DNA of 44,072 nucleotides from a virus, in IMG/VR virus record IMGVR_UViG_3300035099_000147, positions 1-44,072 of that record. One strand, given 5' to 3'. The notes beneath the pieces were generated by a model. The model ran no database searches, was not told the DNA's origin, and was given only the letters and a program-made list of their open reading frames with translations. This document shows positions 26,700 to 34,479 of this stretch, in pieces. How positions within the stretch are numbered: the first letter of the stretch is position 1; each line of letters begins with the position of its first letter. The translations under genes and the position numbers were made by a program.

Positions 26700-26765
26700 A
26701 GGGATAAACGCACTTGATCCCGCTGCTGAATAATCCGGGTAGCCCGGTGCTCTTCCGAATGCCAT
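26700..26765 (-). CDS. Major capsid protein, exon 1
   Basis: 22 codons starting with ATG 26765 behind GGAGGTAATT, 12 bases after the scaffold stop. The product MAFGRAPGYPDYSAAGSSAF then Ile-Pro is a typical start of such capsid proteins. Without splicing it would end after 24 residues at TAA inside the intron. Coordinates are the expected splice boundary after T at 26700. Confidence 0.8.
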
Positions 26766-26777
26766 AATTACCTCCTT

Positions 26778-27839
26778 TTATCCTGTCCCCTGTCTGGAAA
26801 GCGCATGAAGCCTTGCATATTCCTTGTCGTACTGTTCTTTGGAGCCTCTATACTGGCCCCTCGAATAGGCACTGGCAAGGGCAACGAGCGCCTGCCTTGC
26901 TTCCTGGGGAGATATTTGACCTTGTTTTATTGGTTGATTTGGTGCTCCTGGGCTTGAAGACCTTGGTGCCGCCACTCTATTCTTTAACTTATCTGTGTCC
27001 ATGTTGATTTTGTCTCTATCTTCCGTGGCTACATGTCTCTTCTTGCCCTTAAAAAGATCAAAGGCTCTTATTACAGCCCTTGAATCAAGCCTTTTAAATG
27101 CATCCTGAATAAATGCATACCTCTCGATCCCTGTGAAATCATCCGGTTCCGCAAGATAAATCTGGAATTCTGGAGTTTTCCACATAACTTCCCAATCAGG
27201 GTATGCATCGAGGAGCTCCTTGTCAAATCTCTCTTTGGCGGTAAGTGCCAGCTTGCTATCAAACTTTGTTGCTACTTCTGTAATGGCTTGCTTGGCTTCT
27301 TCACGCCCAAGCTCAAAAGTCCTTTCGTTGATTTTCACTATCTTATCAACGATGTCTGGAGCCAAATCCTGTTTCAGTGCCTCAATGTCTTCCTTGATGG
27401 CCTCTGAGAGAACAACTTTTTTTGGCTCAACAGCCTTTGGTTTCTCTTTCAAGGCAAGGATTTCTTGCTGAAGGATTCCAATTTGCTCCTGTAAGAAGTT
27501 ATTTTGTCGTTGCAATTCTGCCGGTTCCTTATCGTATTTCCCCCGAAGCGTTTGAAGAGATTGCTCAAGTTTCCGAATCTTTTCCTTGAGAGAATCAACG
27601 GTCTCTTCGGCATCTGTATCCGGCGGGAGAGAATCTTCGGCTTTCTTTTTAGCCTCAGCTTCCCTTTCTTCTTCGGTAAGAGCGGCTAACCTGTCAGCTT
27701 CCTTTTGCTCCGCTTCAATCTGTTCAGGAGTCAGAGAAGATAACCTCTCTTTTTCCTTCACATGTGCCTCAAGAAACTTGTCTGTGTTCTCAATTCTCTT
27801 CTTCAACGCCTCTGGATATACTGTGTATTTATCTCCCAT
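26778..27839 (-). CDS. Capsid assembly scaffold protein
   Basis: 353 aa. The start is taken at ATG 27839 because AAGGAGG lies at the right distance; an ATG eight codons upstream is weaker. It is very rich in Glu, Lys and Gln. Residues 20-150 are coiled coil (QLEKEL-type heptads such as VDSLKEKIRKLEQSLQTLRG, QNNFLQEQIGILQQEILALK). The middle is helical, and the C-terminus is basic (AYSRGQYRGSKEQYDKEYAR), as in scaffolds that bind the capsid shell. It is directly upstream of the capsid gene. It should be absent from mature particles. Confidence 0.75.
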   Translation of the reverse strand: MGDKYTVYPEALKKRIENTDKFLEAHVKEKERLSSLTPEQIEAEQKEADRLAALTEEEREAEAKKKAEDSLPPDTDAEETVDSLKEKIRKLEQSLQTLRGKYDKEPAELQRQNNFLQEQIGILQQEILALKEKPKAVEPKKVVLSEAIKEDIEALKQDLAPDIVDKIVKINERTFELGREEAKQAITEVATKFDSKLALTAKERFDKELLDAYPDWEVMWKTPEFQIYLAEPDDFTGIERYAFIQDAFKRLDSRAVIRAFDLFKGKKRHVATEDRDKINMDTDKLKNRVAAPRSSSPGAPNQPIKQGQISPQEARQALVALASAYSRGQYRGSKEQYDKEYARLHALSRQGTG

Positions 27840-27931
27840 GGTTTCCTCCTTGGCGCCGCTCATGGTTTTCCCACGCGGTCTGCTTTATATATTTTCACCG
27901 CCGTCTTTTGCGGTCTGGTGAATCTTTGTTA

Positions 27932-27990
27932 AACCCCAAAAAAAAGCCTGTACCGCCGTGCACGGTACAGGCTTTTTTTAGTATATTTGG
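27932..27990 (-). terminator. Strong bidirectional intrinsic terminator
   Basis: A perfect GC stem GCCTGTACCG / CGGTACAGGC is extended by an A-run before it (27938-27945) and a T-run after it (27973-27979), so it works on either strand. Outer bases CCCCAAA and TTTGGGG can extend it. It separates the portal and small-gene unit from the scaffold-capsid unit on the minus strand. A promoter for the scaffold should lie between it and 27839, but I cannot name one. Confidence 0.85.
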
Positions 27991-28019
27991 GGACCTCGTG
28001 GCCAACGAGGTTTTGTTCC

Positions 28020-28241
28020 CTATTTTTTAAGAAGTTGGTCTAAATTCTGTCTTGCCTCCACGCATTGCCTAACGAGGTCTGCGAGCTCTGCTACCCTACC
28101 CGCATTAAATACTGTATTTTCGTGCAGCGCTTTCTCTGCTATGTCAAGGCTTGCTCTAAACCATTCAAATATCTTCACTCCCCTTGGGTCGTTTTCAAGG
28201 CTGACGATAGCTCTAAGAATTTCTTCATCCGGTCGCTGCAA
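28020..28241 (-). CDS. Small helical protein after the portal unit
   Basis: 73 aa, wholly helical (EILRAIVSLENDPRGVKIFE, VAELADLVRQCVEARQNLDQ). Phage genomes often have such a short helical protein between portal and scaffold genes; its function is unknown to me. It is the last gene before the terminator at 27932-27990. Confidence 0.6.
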   Translation of the reverse strand: MQRPDEEILRAIVSLENDPRGVKIFEWFRASLDIAEKALHENTVFNAGRVAELADLVRQCVEARQNLDQLLKK

Positions 28242-28259
28242 TTTACGCCTCTTCCCAAT

Positions 28260-28409
28260 CTACTGCCCATCGAAAGTCCCATCCGAATAAATAGTGAGAA
28301 CTTTCATGGCCATCCTTGCTCCTTCAAAATCCACAAGGACAGTCTGCCCTTCCTTAAGTGGAATGGGTTCATTCCCGGGCATAAGATCCATGTGGACAAA
28401 ATCGATCAT
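28260..28409 (-). CDS. 49-aa hypothetical protein
   Basis: ATG 28409 overlaps the previous stop (ATGA) and the frame ends with TAG at 28260. The product begins MIDFVHMDLMPGNEPIPLKE and continues as a short beta barrel-like sequence (GQTVLVDFEGARMAMKVLTI). Coupling and the coding look support a real gene. No known family. Confidence 0.55.
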   Translation of the reverse strand: MIDFVHMDLMPGNEPIPLKEGQTVLVDFEGARMAMKVLTIYSDGTFDGQ

Positions 28410-28849
28410 CTATATCCCCAGGCAATGATGTCCGCATCCGGTAGGTAATACAGAGTTACCTTTACAATCAAAGGAGTAGCTCCTGGTTCACCGGAGGGCG
28501 TAATCCTGATTTTTTCTTGTTCGATGAGGGGGACATATACCGCATCACCTGGATACATCCTGACCGTAGTAGCATTCTTGGCGATACCGGTCCATATCCC
28601 GCTCGCTGGCGTGATAAGATCTCCGTCTCTATCTATAATCCCCAATGAAAAAGTGATGGCATTTGTGCAGTTATTTGCGACTACCTTGAAGCCCGACATC
28701 AACCCTTGATGGACGCCTGTATTGTTTGAGATCTTCGGAGAATCAACGGGGTTTGATCCACCACCTGTCGGACAAGTGATCTGAATGTACCCCAATTTAC
28801 CCGCATAAGGGTCAGCGCCTGATGGACCTATTGGAACTGTTCGAGCCAT
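28406..28849 (-). CDS. Beta-rich virion protein next to the portal
   Basis: 147 aa. The start at ATG 28849 is fixed by GGAGGATAAA and by lying two bases after the portal stop; a longer in-frame start inside the portal gene is rejected. It begins MARTVPIGPSGADPYAGKLG and is rich in strands (ITFSLGIIDRDGDLITPASG, VYVPLIEQEKIRITPSGEPG). It may be a head fibre or decoration protein; inferred only from position and composition. Confidence 0.6.
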   Translation of the reverse strand: MARTVPIGPSGADPYAGKLGYIQITCPTGGGSNPVDSPKISNNTGVHQGLMSGFKVVANNCTNAITFSLGIIDRDGDLITPASGIWTGIAKNATTVRMYPGDAVYVPLIEQEKIRITPSGEPGATPLIVKVTLYYLPDADIIAWGYR

Positions 28850-28850
28850 T

Positions 28851-30941
28851 TTATCCTCCTGCCGGCGAAGCGGTGTTAGTATCAACGCCCTGAGTCCTAT
28901 TCCCAGCTTGATCAATCGGGGTGGACCCTGGTGCCGGAGCCATTGCTCCCATTCCTGGGACGGGTTTAAGAAATTCTTTGTCTGGAACCAATTTCCTTCC
29001 TTCAAGATTTAAGCTTTTAGCAGCTTCTTGAAGAGCATAAACCGCTCCTTGCTCTCCCATAAGTTGCTGGAAGATTGGAGAGCTCCCAACAAGCCTCAAG
29101 AAATCGTTAAGCCTCAGCGCCTGGGTCTGTTTTGAAAGCAACCAGGAGCTGCCTCTTGCCCTGATCTTCACGTCACCGATATACTCCAGGGCATCGTCGA
29201 GTTCGTAATTCTCATAATAAAGAGCTTCGATTGCTGGAGCGATAACCTTCTCGTCAAACACGCTCGCAACGTCCTTAATCCCCCTGTCCTGCATTCCGGC
29301 GAACATGGAAAACCCGGAGGCCGTATTCCCTGCCCCCCCAATATTTCGATCTCCGTGTGTGAATCCTGCTATCCCCGAATGTTCGTCACATATCTTTGAG
29401 GCTTTGTCATAGGCCATGATGAGTTCTTGTGTGTGCATTTGAGGCTGGAAAAACTGCATGAAGGGCTGGGTTTGGGATGAAAAGGTCTGTCTAACAAACT
29501 TCCAAATTTTCCATGGCCACATCATGCTATCATCTTGGCCGGGGGCAAGTGATTCCTTATCGAGACCAACCTGGGGACCAGAGGCGATTCCCACATTGTT
29601 CTGGAGGGCTCTTACCACGGAATTAGCAAGGGTTTGTCCGTCCTTCATTGTCTCGGGGAGGCCCCTACCCCAAAACGCTCCCTTTTCCTCAATATAGGAT
29701 GCCTTATAATAAGGCTTGAGACCGAGAGGGTTTTCATTAAGCTGGATTTTGAGAATCCACCGGTCGATCATCCACACGACAACGGGATAATCAAAATCTG
29801 GGTCAAGAGATTTGCCCATAAACCTAAATGTTTTGTCATCTTCGAGCGGCGCTCCTGACCACTCCATGATGAATCTTCCGGGAATTGTGTCATGATATTC
29901 AATCGCATCGATTGTCTGCCAATCATAATAATAGGCTGTTTCTCTTCCTTCTGCCTCGGCTCTTCGGATCTCATCTGTATCCCAAGTCCATTGATGGAGT
30001 CCCTTGGACTGAAAGTTTTCCAGAATTTCTCTTATGGCCACTTCATCAAACCCATCGAGACCGATCATCTCCTGAAGGTCTTTTCTCTGGTAGCGGAGGA
30101 TCTCAATAAGGCCACCTTTATTTATGTCTGTTACTCCGGCAAGGGGGTAAATATCAAAGGCAGACGGAGAGTCCCACTCTGGTCTTATTTCTTCCTTTAC
30201 GACCCTTCTGGCTCTCCCTGGCCTGTTAGGGTCTTCTTTCAATTCAAACACTTTTTTCTTTCTATAAATGGGGCCCTTCAAAAATCCGGCCTTGAGATCC
30301 ACAAGATCAGCCAAGCATTCGTTGACAGCTTTATAAAACCCACCTTCAACAAGCTGATCTTGAATCTTGTTTTCCATGTTGGCAGCCTTTTCCATCGCTA
30401 CTTCCATCTGGACTGCCTTGAATTCTTTTTTGAACTTTGGGAGAGCTTGAGTCATGATCGACTGAAGCATTTCGGGGGGAGCATCCTTAACCTTCGCCAA
30501 GAAGTTTTCGAGCTCTGCCATAAAGGTTAATTCTGCGACTGATTCCATCTCTGGAGTTAGCTTTGGAATTGGTGTCGGTTCAATTGTCCAGGATTTTTCT
30601 CCAGGGTGGTTGTAGATCTCATGGAGCATAGCAAGGGCGATTCTACATTTTACATCGGTTATCATCATGAAGAGCTCTGAACCAAGCTCCTTGATTTGAG
30701 CCAATTTTACAGGATCGTACTCTCCTCTTTTTTGGAGGAGATTCTGGATCATCTTCTCCTGGACGACTCGCTTTTCATCCCTGGCCTTCTCAAAAGCCGA
30801 CCAAATATGTCCTCGCAAATCATTCTTTATCGAATCAACGGAAGCTGCCGCACTCGCTTGTTCGGTTTCTACCTTCGCCTGTGCAGCTTTTTTCTCTTCT
30901 GCTTCAATTTGCTCGTTGGTGGTTACCGGAGGTTGAATCAT
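28851..30941 (-). CDS. Portal protein
   Basis: 696 aa. The portal dodecamer forms the DNA gate at the unique capsid vertex and binds the terminase. Recognisable segments are RPEWDSPSAFDIYPLAGVTD near 255, a clip/stem-like region (YYKASYIEEKGAFWGRGLPE near 420), and a C-terminal helical region (DGQTLANSVVRALQNNVGIA; ASKICDEHSGIAGFTHGDRN). The length matches podovirus portals with a long barrel. The first 45 residues are charged and disordered. The last 30 are Pro/Gly-rich. It is downstream of terminase and upstream of scaffold, as usual. Confidence 0.8.
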   Translation of the reverse strand: MIQPPVTTNEQIEAEEKKAAQAKVETEQASAAASVDSIKNDLRGHIWSAFEKARDEKRVVQEKMIQNLLQKRGEYDPVKLAQIKELGSELFMMITDVKCRIALAMLHEIYNHPGEKSWTIEPTPIPKLTPEMESVAELTFMAELENFLAKVKDAPPEMLQSIMTQALPKFKKEFKAVQMEVAMEKAANMENKIQDQLVEGGFYKAVNECLADLVDLKAGFLKGPIYRKKKVFELKEDPNRPGRARRVVKEEIRPEWDSPSAFDIYPLAGVTDINKGGLIEILRYQRKDLQEMIGLDGFDEVAIREILENFQSKGLHQWTWDTDEIRRAEAEGRETAYYYDWQTIDAIEYHDTIPGRFIMEWSGAPLEDDKTFRFMGKSLDPDFDYPVVVWMIDRWILKIQLNENPLGLKPYYKASYIEEKGAFWGRGLPETMKDGQTLANSVVRALQNNVGIASGPQVGLDKESLAPGQDDSMMWPWKIWKFVRQTFSSQTQPFMQFFQPQMHTQELIMAYDKASKICDEHSGIAGFTHGDRNIGGAGNTASGFSMFAGMQDRGIKDVASVFDEKVIAPAIEALYYENYELDDALEYIGDVKIRARGSSWLLSKQTQALRLNDFLRLVGSSPIFQQLMGEQGAVYALQEAAKSLNLEGRKLVPDKEFLKPVPGMGAMAPAPGSTPIDQAGNRTQGVDTNTASPAGG

Positions 30942-30952
30942 TTTGCCCCCAT

Positions 30953-30980
30953 AAAGGAAAAGCGGTCAATAAGACCGCTT
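30953..30980 (-). terminator. Intrinsic terminator before the portal gene
   Basis: A perfect 8-bp stem AAGCGGTC/GACCGCTT with a 5-nt loop is followed on the minus strand by TTTTCCTTT. The stop codon of 30979-31638 lies at its base. It divides the terminase unit from the portal unit. Its imperfect T-run suggests partial termination. Confidence 0.65.
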
Positions 30981-31638
30981 ATGTCCAAGCCCCAGGCGGG
31001 ATGCCTTTCTCTACCACCCGATTCTTCGTGCTTTGTGGGATGGCAGAGGTTTCAAATGCTCCCAAAACATACCTCAGGGCATTCATCGCAAAAAATCTTT
31101 CTTGTGGTTCTTTCTTGAGATCCAATTCTCTAATCTCCCTTAATTGAGAATATATAGCGAAATCTTTTGGAATTGTCAACCCCTTAATTTCACGAATCCA
31201 CTTTGTGATGTTATTGTGGCCGTGGATAAAACCATCATACCCCTCTGCGTAAGGTGCAGGTTTGACCTTCACGTCCTGTAAATTTCTGTCCGTTTTCATA
31301 AAGAGACTGAGGGCTAATTTATAATTATCATACCGTGCCGACAAGTCTGTGAATATTTCAAAACAACCGAAGATCCCCATGTCGTTGAACATCTTTTCAA
31401 ACAATGAGCTCAAACTTAGCGCCTTAAATTCCCTGATAATAATGAGGGGATGCTCTCCTGTCATCAGCTTTTTGGCTTCCTGTGCCACGAGAATATAGTA
31501 TCCGCCAGGATTGATTGCGAGGGGCCAGGAGAGACCGCACCTCACTCCGAGGCAAACTCTTTCTTCCGGTTCTTTTCCCTCATCCATTTGGACTTCAAGG
31601 ATAAGTCCACCTTCTATTCTACCTTTGAAATTTATCAT
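30979..31638 (-). CDS. Hypothetical protein downstream of terminase
   Basis: 219 aa. The start overlaps the preceding stop by four bases. Mixed alpha/beta: a first strand pair (GLILEVQMDEGKEPEERVCL), a Gly turn (NPGGYYILVAQEAKKLM), IFTDLSARYDNY near 98, and a C-terminal helix FFAMNALRYVLGAFE. The order of strands with a D in the middle and a final helix loosely recalls RNase H-like nucleases, but I cannot assign catalytic residues. It always follows terminase here, so a packaging or head role is likely. Unassigned. Confidence 0.55.
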   Translation of the reverse strand: MINFKGRIEGGLILEVQMDEGKEPEERVCLGVRCGLSWPLAINPGGYYILVAQEAKKLMTGEHPLIIIREFKALSLSSLFEKMFNDMGIFGCFEIFTDLSARYDNYKLALSLFMKTDRNLQDVKVKPAPYAEGYDGFIHGHNNITKWIREIKGLTIPKDFAIYSQLREIRELDLKKEPQERFFAMNALRYVLGAFETSAIPQSTKNRVVEKGIPPGAWT

Positions 31639-31904
31639 GACGTTGTCGCCAGTATTGTCGCCCCGGCAATACTAATAGATACCTCGGTATCAATCTTCTC
31701 TGCAATTTCATCTGGTGTCATTCCTTTGTCTGCCATTTCCCTTATCTGCTCAGATAAATTTCTCATCCACCGAGAACGACCATTCAAATCTTCAAAGAGC
31801 GTGGTACGAAAAAGAAAGTTTTTGTTTTGCCATTTCCACGTAACACCGCTTAATATTCTAAAATTATTCAGAATGTTGTACTCGCTCCAATCATTCTTTT
31901 TCAT
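31635..31904 (-). CDS. Small hypothetical protein coupled to terminase
   Basis: 89 aa. ATG 31904 overlaps the terminase stop (ATGA), which sets the start rather than an in-frame ATG 15 codons earlier. The first half is beta-like and aromatic (DWSEYNILNNFRILSGVTWK). The second half holds an HTH-like helix pair (RWMRNLSEQIREMADKGMTP, DEIAEKIDTEVSI). The C-terminus is hydrophobic. It could bind DNA near the terminase; inference only. Confidence 0.55.
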   Translation of the reverse strand: MKKNDWSEYNILNNFRILSGVTWKWQNKNFLFRTTLFEDLNGRSRWMRNLSEQIREMADKGMTPDEIAEKIDTEVSISIAGATILATTS

Positions 31905-33466
31905 AATAACTCCGGGTAAAGCAAGCCAGAAGCATGTTGTCTGGCCATGCACTCATAATTGTAGGCGTGCCGGTAGTGGTCGTCGCCGAGTTTCACGTAG
32001 ATATATCTTTTGGACCCTGTCTCTTCTTCCTCTTCCAGCTTCTTTCCGACATTGTGGAGATGGTTCGCAAACGTCCTTACTTCATCGCACTCTTTGGGGA
32101 GAATGATCTGTGCGAGCTTTATTTCCTGATGAGAAGCGTCCAGGGACTCTGTTCTATTGCAGGTGACAACCAGCTTTTCTTCGTCCCATTTATAGCTTCC
32201 TCTTTGGTGTTCGCTGTAAAAATTTAGAAATACTCTTCCCTTGAATTTCTCTGCAAGCTTTCTTGCATTTCTCATTTCTGGTTGAGCATCAATGACAGCT
32301 CTCGTGACATTAAAATTATCCATAAGAGGGTAGATTTCTTCCCAATCCTTGTAAACATTCATGTGAATAAGCTGTCCGGAATATCCTGGATGGTCTTTCC
32401 CGATTACTACATGAAGGCCCTTCCCTTGGTCAACCCCCATGAAGCAGGGCACTTTTTCGCCAGAAGACATCCCTTCATCTCCGCAAAGTGCCAACACCTC
32501 CTCAACTGACAACCTGTTTTCAGCTTCAATGTAAGGTACTCCGATCTTTAGATTGTAAAAGTCTTTCAGGTTATTCGTTGTCCTGAATTTATGAAGAATC
32601 TCGGCTGGTGAAACAAACTGAGAATAGAGCTGAGAATACTGCCTTCCGCTCCTCTCCTTCACACGGGGCTTCATTGCAACCCATTCTCCCCTGGCTGGAT
32701 TTAGGGCTCTACCGCACTTTCGGCAGGCACGGATCACCTTGTTTTTGGTCTCCACAAGGCATTTCGGAAAGTCCTTTACCAGGTCGTTCCATTGACCGCA
32801 TCCGCACTTTAGGAGCCAGTATTTCTGGTCAGAAAGCAAAAAATGTCTATGGATTCCGTAGTCGGGGAGAGTAGGATTTGAGAGCATCATCTTTTCTCTG
32901 TAAACAGAGTGAGACATCCTTTCATCGGCCATGTCCACGGCGGTCTGAGCTGCCTCGTCCAATTCGTCATAAACGATGAAGTCGCCAGGAACTGATTTAA
33001 GGCCTACCCTGCTTTTCATCCCTCGGAGATAGAGAAAGCAGTTCCAGATTCGCTTGATATTTGTTGCATCGGTGTCTCTCACCCACTCACCGATCGTATC
33101 AGGATTTTCGTTAATCAAAGGATCGATTCTTGATTTTGTGAAGTCACTGACATCTGTCCTGGACGGGAAAAGATAAAGGATCCCACGGAAGCCACGATAC
33201 CTTCCGTTGTAAACCACCCTCAGCATGGCTCTGGTGGTGAGACCCATTTGGGCAGATTTCATGTCAACCTGGAACGGATGATTGTCTTCGTAGGGTTCTT
33301 TTAGATATTCATGTTTGTCAAAACTGAAGGGGAATCCATCGACCATGATTGGCTTCTGGACCCAATCTGAAAATTTGATGATAGAACGAGTGTCCTCACG
33401 CTCGTACTGGCGAGATAGCGGTTGAAGAATTGAATCTAACAGGTCTATCCTTGCATTCACATTCAC
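31901..33466 (-). CDS. terL: Terminase large subunit (GpA-like)
   Basis: 521 aa. The motor packages DNA through the portal and cuts it. The ATPase part has a Walker A-like KSAQMGLTT at 70-78 and a Walker B FIVYDELDE at 163-171. A zinc-ribbon-like pair CGCG (221-224) and CRKCG (248-252) is typical of the lambda GpA group. The nuclease part has acidic residues in GVDQGKG (D346) and VIDAQPE (D393) and a DDHYRHAYNY motif at the C-terminus. The start is GTG 33466, overlapping the stop of the Gly/Arg-rich gene as GTGA. Confidence 0.85.
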   Translation of the reverse strand: MNVNARIDLLDSILQPLSRQYEREDTRSIIKFSDWVQKPIMVDGFPFSFDKHEYLKEPYEDNHPFQVDMKSAQMGLTTRAMLRVVYNGRYRGFRGILYLFPSRTDVSDFTKSRIDPLINENPDTIGEWVRDTDATNIKRIWNCFLYLRGMKSRVGLKSVPGDFIVYDELDEAAQTAVDMADERMSHSVYREKMMLSNPTLPDYGIHRHFLLSDQKYWLLKCGCGQWNDLVKDFPKCLVETKNKVIRACRKCGRALNPARGEWVAMKPRVKERSGRQYSQLYSQFVSPAEILHKFRTTNNLKDFYNLKIGVPYIEAENRLSVEEVLALCGDEGMSSGEKVPCFMGVDQGKGLHVVIGKDHPGYSGQLIHMNVYKDWEEIYPLMDNFNVTRAVIDAQPEMRNARKLAEKFKGRVFLNFYSEHQRGSYKWDEEKLVVTCNRTESLDASHQEIKLAQIILPKECDEVRTFANHLHNVGKKLEEEEETGSKRYIYVKLGDDHYRHAYNYECMARQHASGLLYPELL

Positions 33467-33663
33467 TCAGGCTTCGCTGGATTTGCTTTGCTGCCACCAA
33501 TAGGCCCTCTTCCTCTTCCCATGCCTCTTCCCATGCCTCTTCCCATGCCTAATCCTTTCTCACCAATAGGCACACCAATAGGTCCTCTTCCTCTCCCTAT
33601 ACCTAATCCTCGACCTTTTCACTTACTTCTAATCTTTCCTCCTGGACAATTCGTTACTTTCAT
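33463..33663 (-). pseudogene. Gly/Arg-rich small gene with in-frame TGA
   Basis: ATG 33663 has a strong GGAGGA ribosome binding site. The frame reads 14 codons (MKVTNCPGGKIRSK), then TGA at 33619-33621. It continues in the same frame for 51 codons, rich in Gly, Arg and Met (KGRGLGIGRGRGPIG, GMGRGMGRGMGRGRGPIGG), ending SKANPAKPE and TGA. That last stop overlaps the GTG start of terminase as GTGA. The tail resembles the SPAKPL ends of the next two genes. It may be broken by one substitution, read through, or a sequence error. If translated whole, the protein is 66 aa, basic and nucleic-acid-binding in look. Confidence 0.55.
33513..33548. repeat. Three tandem 12-bp units
   Basis: CTCTTCCCATGC repeated three times without gaps. 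It encodes the repeated Met-Gly-Arg-Gly block of the Gly/Arg-rich frame on the minus strand. Slippage at such a repeat could change protein length without changing frame. Confidence 0.8.
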
Positions 33664-33753
33664 TGGAGTCCTCCTGAATGAATTTTGCCGGGAGGTTTAA
33701 CGTCTCACCCGGCATCGACATTTTTCCGTTCAACGGCGATCTGCCTGGAAAAA

Positions 33754-33999
33754 TCAAAGTGGTTTGGCGGGGCTATTATGCTCGTATTTCCCGTGTGCCG
33801 ATTTTGCAGGAGAATGTCTCTCTGCATATTTCTGTCTTACCTTTTCCCAATACTTTGCCCCTGCAACAGCTTCTGGGTCATACCCAGATCCAGACCTCGC
33901 AACGCCCTTTTTGATCGATTCAAACTTTTCGGGAGACATGATCGCACCTGGTTTCTGCTTCTCCCGCCACTTCAATATTTTCTTGGGTATTTTTGACAT
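33754..33999 (-). CDS. Small basic protein with SPAKPL tail
   Basis: 81 aa. ATG 33999 is chosen for the AAGGAGG ahead of it. The first part is basic and helical (KIPKKILKWREKQKPGAIMS). The middle (KKGVARSGSGYDPEAVAGAK) looks like a DNA or virion contact. The C-terminus contains 'HSPAKSAHGKYEHNSPAKPL', a doubled form of a tail shared with the two neighbours at 34013-34183 and 33463-33663. Codons differ between the copies, so the peptide and not the DNA is conserved. Function unknown. Confidence 0.6.
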   Translation of the reverse strand: MSKIPKKILKWREKQKPGAIMSPEKFESIKKGVARSGSGYDPEAVAGAKYWEKVRQKYAERHSPAKSAHGKYEHNSPAKPL

Positions 34000-34012
34000 G
34001 GGAACAACCTCC

Positions 34013-34183
34013 TTACAGCGGTTTGGCAGGACTGTGGTGAGATTTATCTTTCCCCTTCCTTGGTCCTTTCCAGCCATGAGCATAGGCCCTGGCAACCTCT
34101 TCAAAGTTATCACGCTTTTTTTCAGAGGCAAAATGTCTAATCTCTCCAGAACTCATCTTTAATGCTTTCTTGCCAATCTTCAT
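34013..34183 (-). CDS. Small basic protein with SPAKPL tail
   Basis: 56 aa. ATG 34183 follows AGGAGGAG; this start is preferred to one 24 codons upstream inside the Cys-cluster gene. It begins MKIGKKALKMSSGEIRHFAS, is strongly basic, and ends KSHHSPAKPL. With the next gene it forms a pair of small proteins sharing only the C-terminal tag. It might be a tag for packaging into the head or for partner binding; I do not recognise the family. Confidence 0.6.
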   Translation of the reverse strand: MKIGKKALKMSSGEIRHFASEKKRDNFEEVARAYAHGWKGPRKGKDKSHHSPAKPL

Positions 34184-34200
34184 AAAATTTCTCCTCCTCT

Positions 34201-34470
34201 TCAATAATTGATCACAAGGCTTCTGTATCCTGGCTTTCGCTTCGCATACGGACAATCATTTGGAAGTAAACCTGCTTCCAGTGTTTGCTCCACACTTAAA
34301 CAGAGAACCTCGCCCGTGATCGTGCCAGTATGTTTCCCATATATTTTACACGTTGCTTTTCCATTGTCAAGATAAAATTGGGGGCAGTGCTCATCGAGGG
34401 CAATCCATAAATTCCCAAATGGGCGTTTCAGGAGGCAACACCGGCCACATCTTTCACAGAGGTCTTCCAC
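34201..34470 (-). CDS. YkgJ-type cysteine cluster protein
   Basis: 89 aa with GTG start at 34470 behind GAGAGGG. The Cys pattern CERCGRCC near 5-12, CPQF near 29, CKIYGKH near 41, C near 57 and CPYA near 73 is that of the YkgJ/putative zinc- or iron-chelating cluster family. In phages these are small proteins of unknown role, possibly metal-binding. It is set in the run of small genes upstream of terminase. Confidence 0.65.
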   Translation of the reverse strand: MEDLCERCGRCCLLKRPFGNLWIALDEHCPQFYLDNGKATCKIYGKHTGTITGEVLCLSVEQTLEAGLLPNDCPYAKRKPGYRSLVINY

Positions 34471-34479
34471 TATCCCTCT

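Noticed and set aside
29892-30530. Plus-strand frame of 212 codons
   Set aside because: Lies opposite the portal gene, no ribosome site, shadow of a well-supported gene.
31450-32106. Plus-strand frame of 218 codons
   Set aside because: Antisense to terminase and its neighbours; Phe/Ser-rich shadow.
33629-33721. 30-codon minus-strand frame MSMPGETLNLPAKFIQ...
   Set aside because: No good ribosome site and it overlaps the Gly/Arg-rich frame; the region 33664-33753 shows nothing else.
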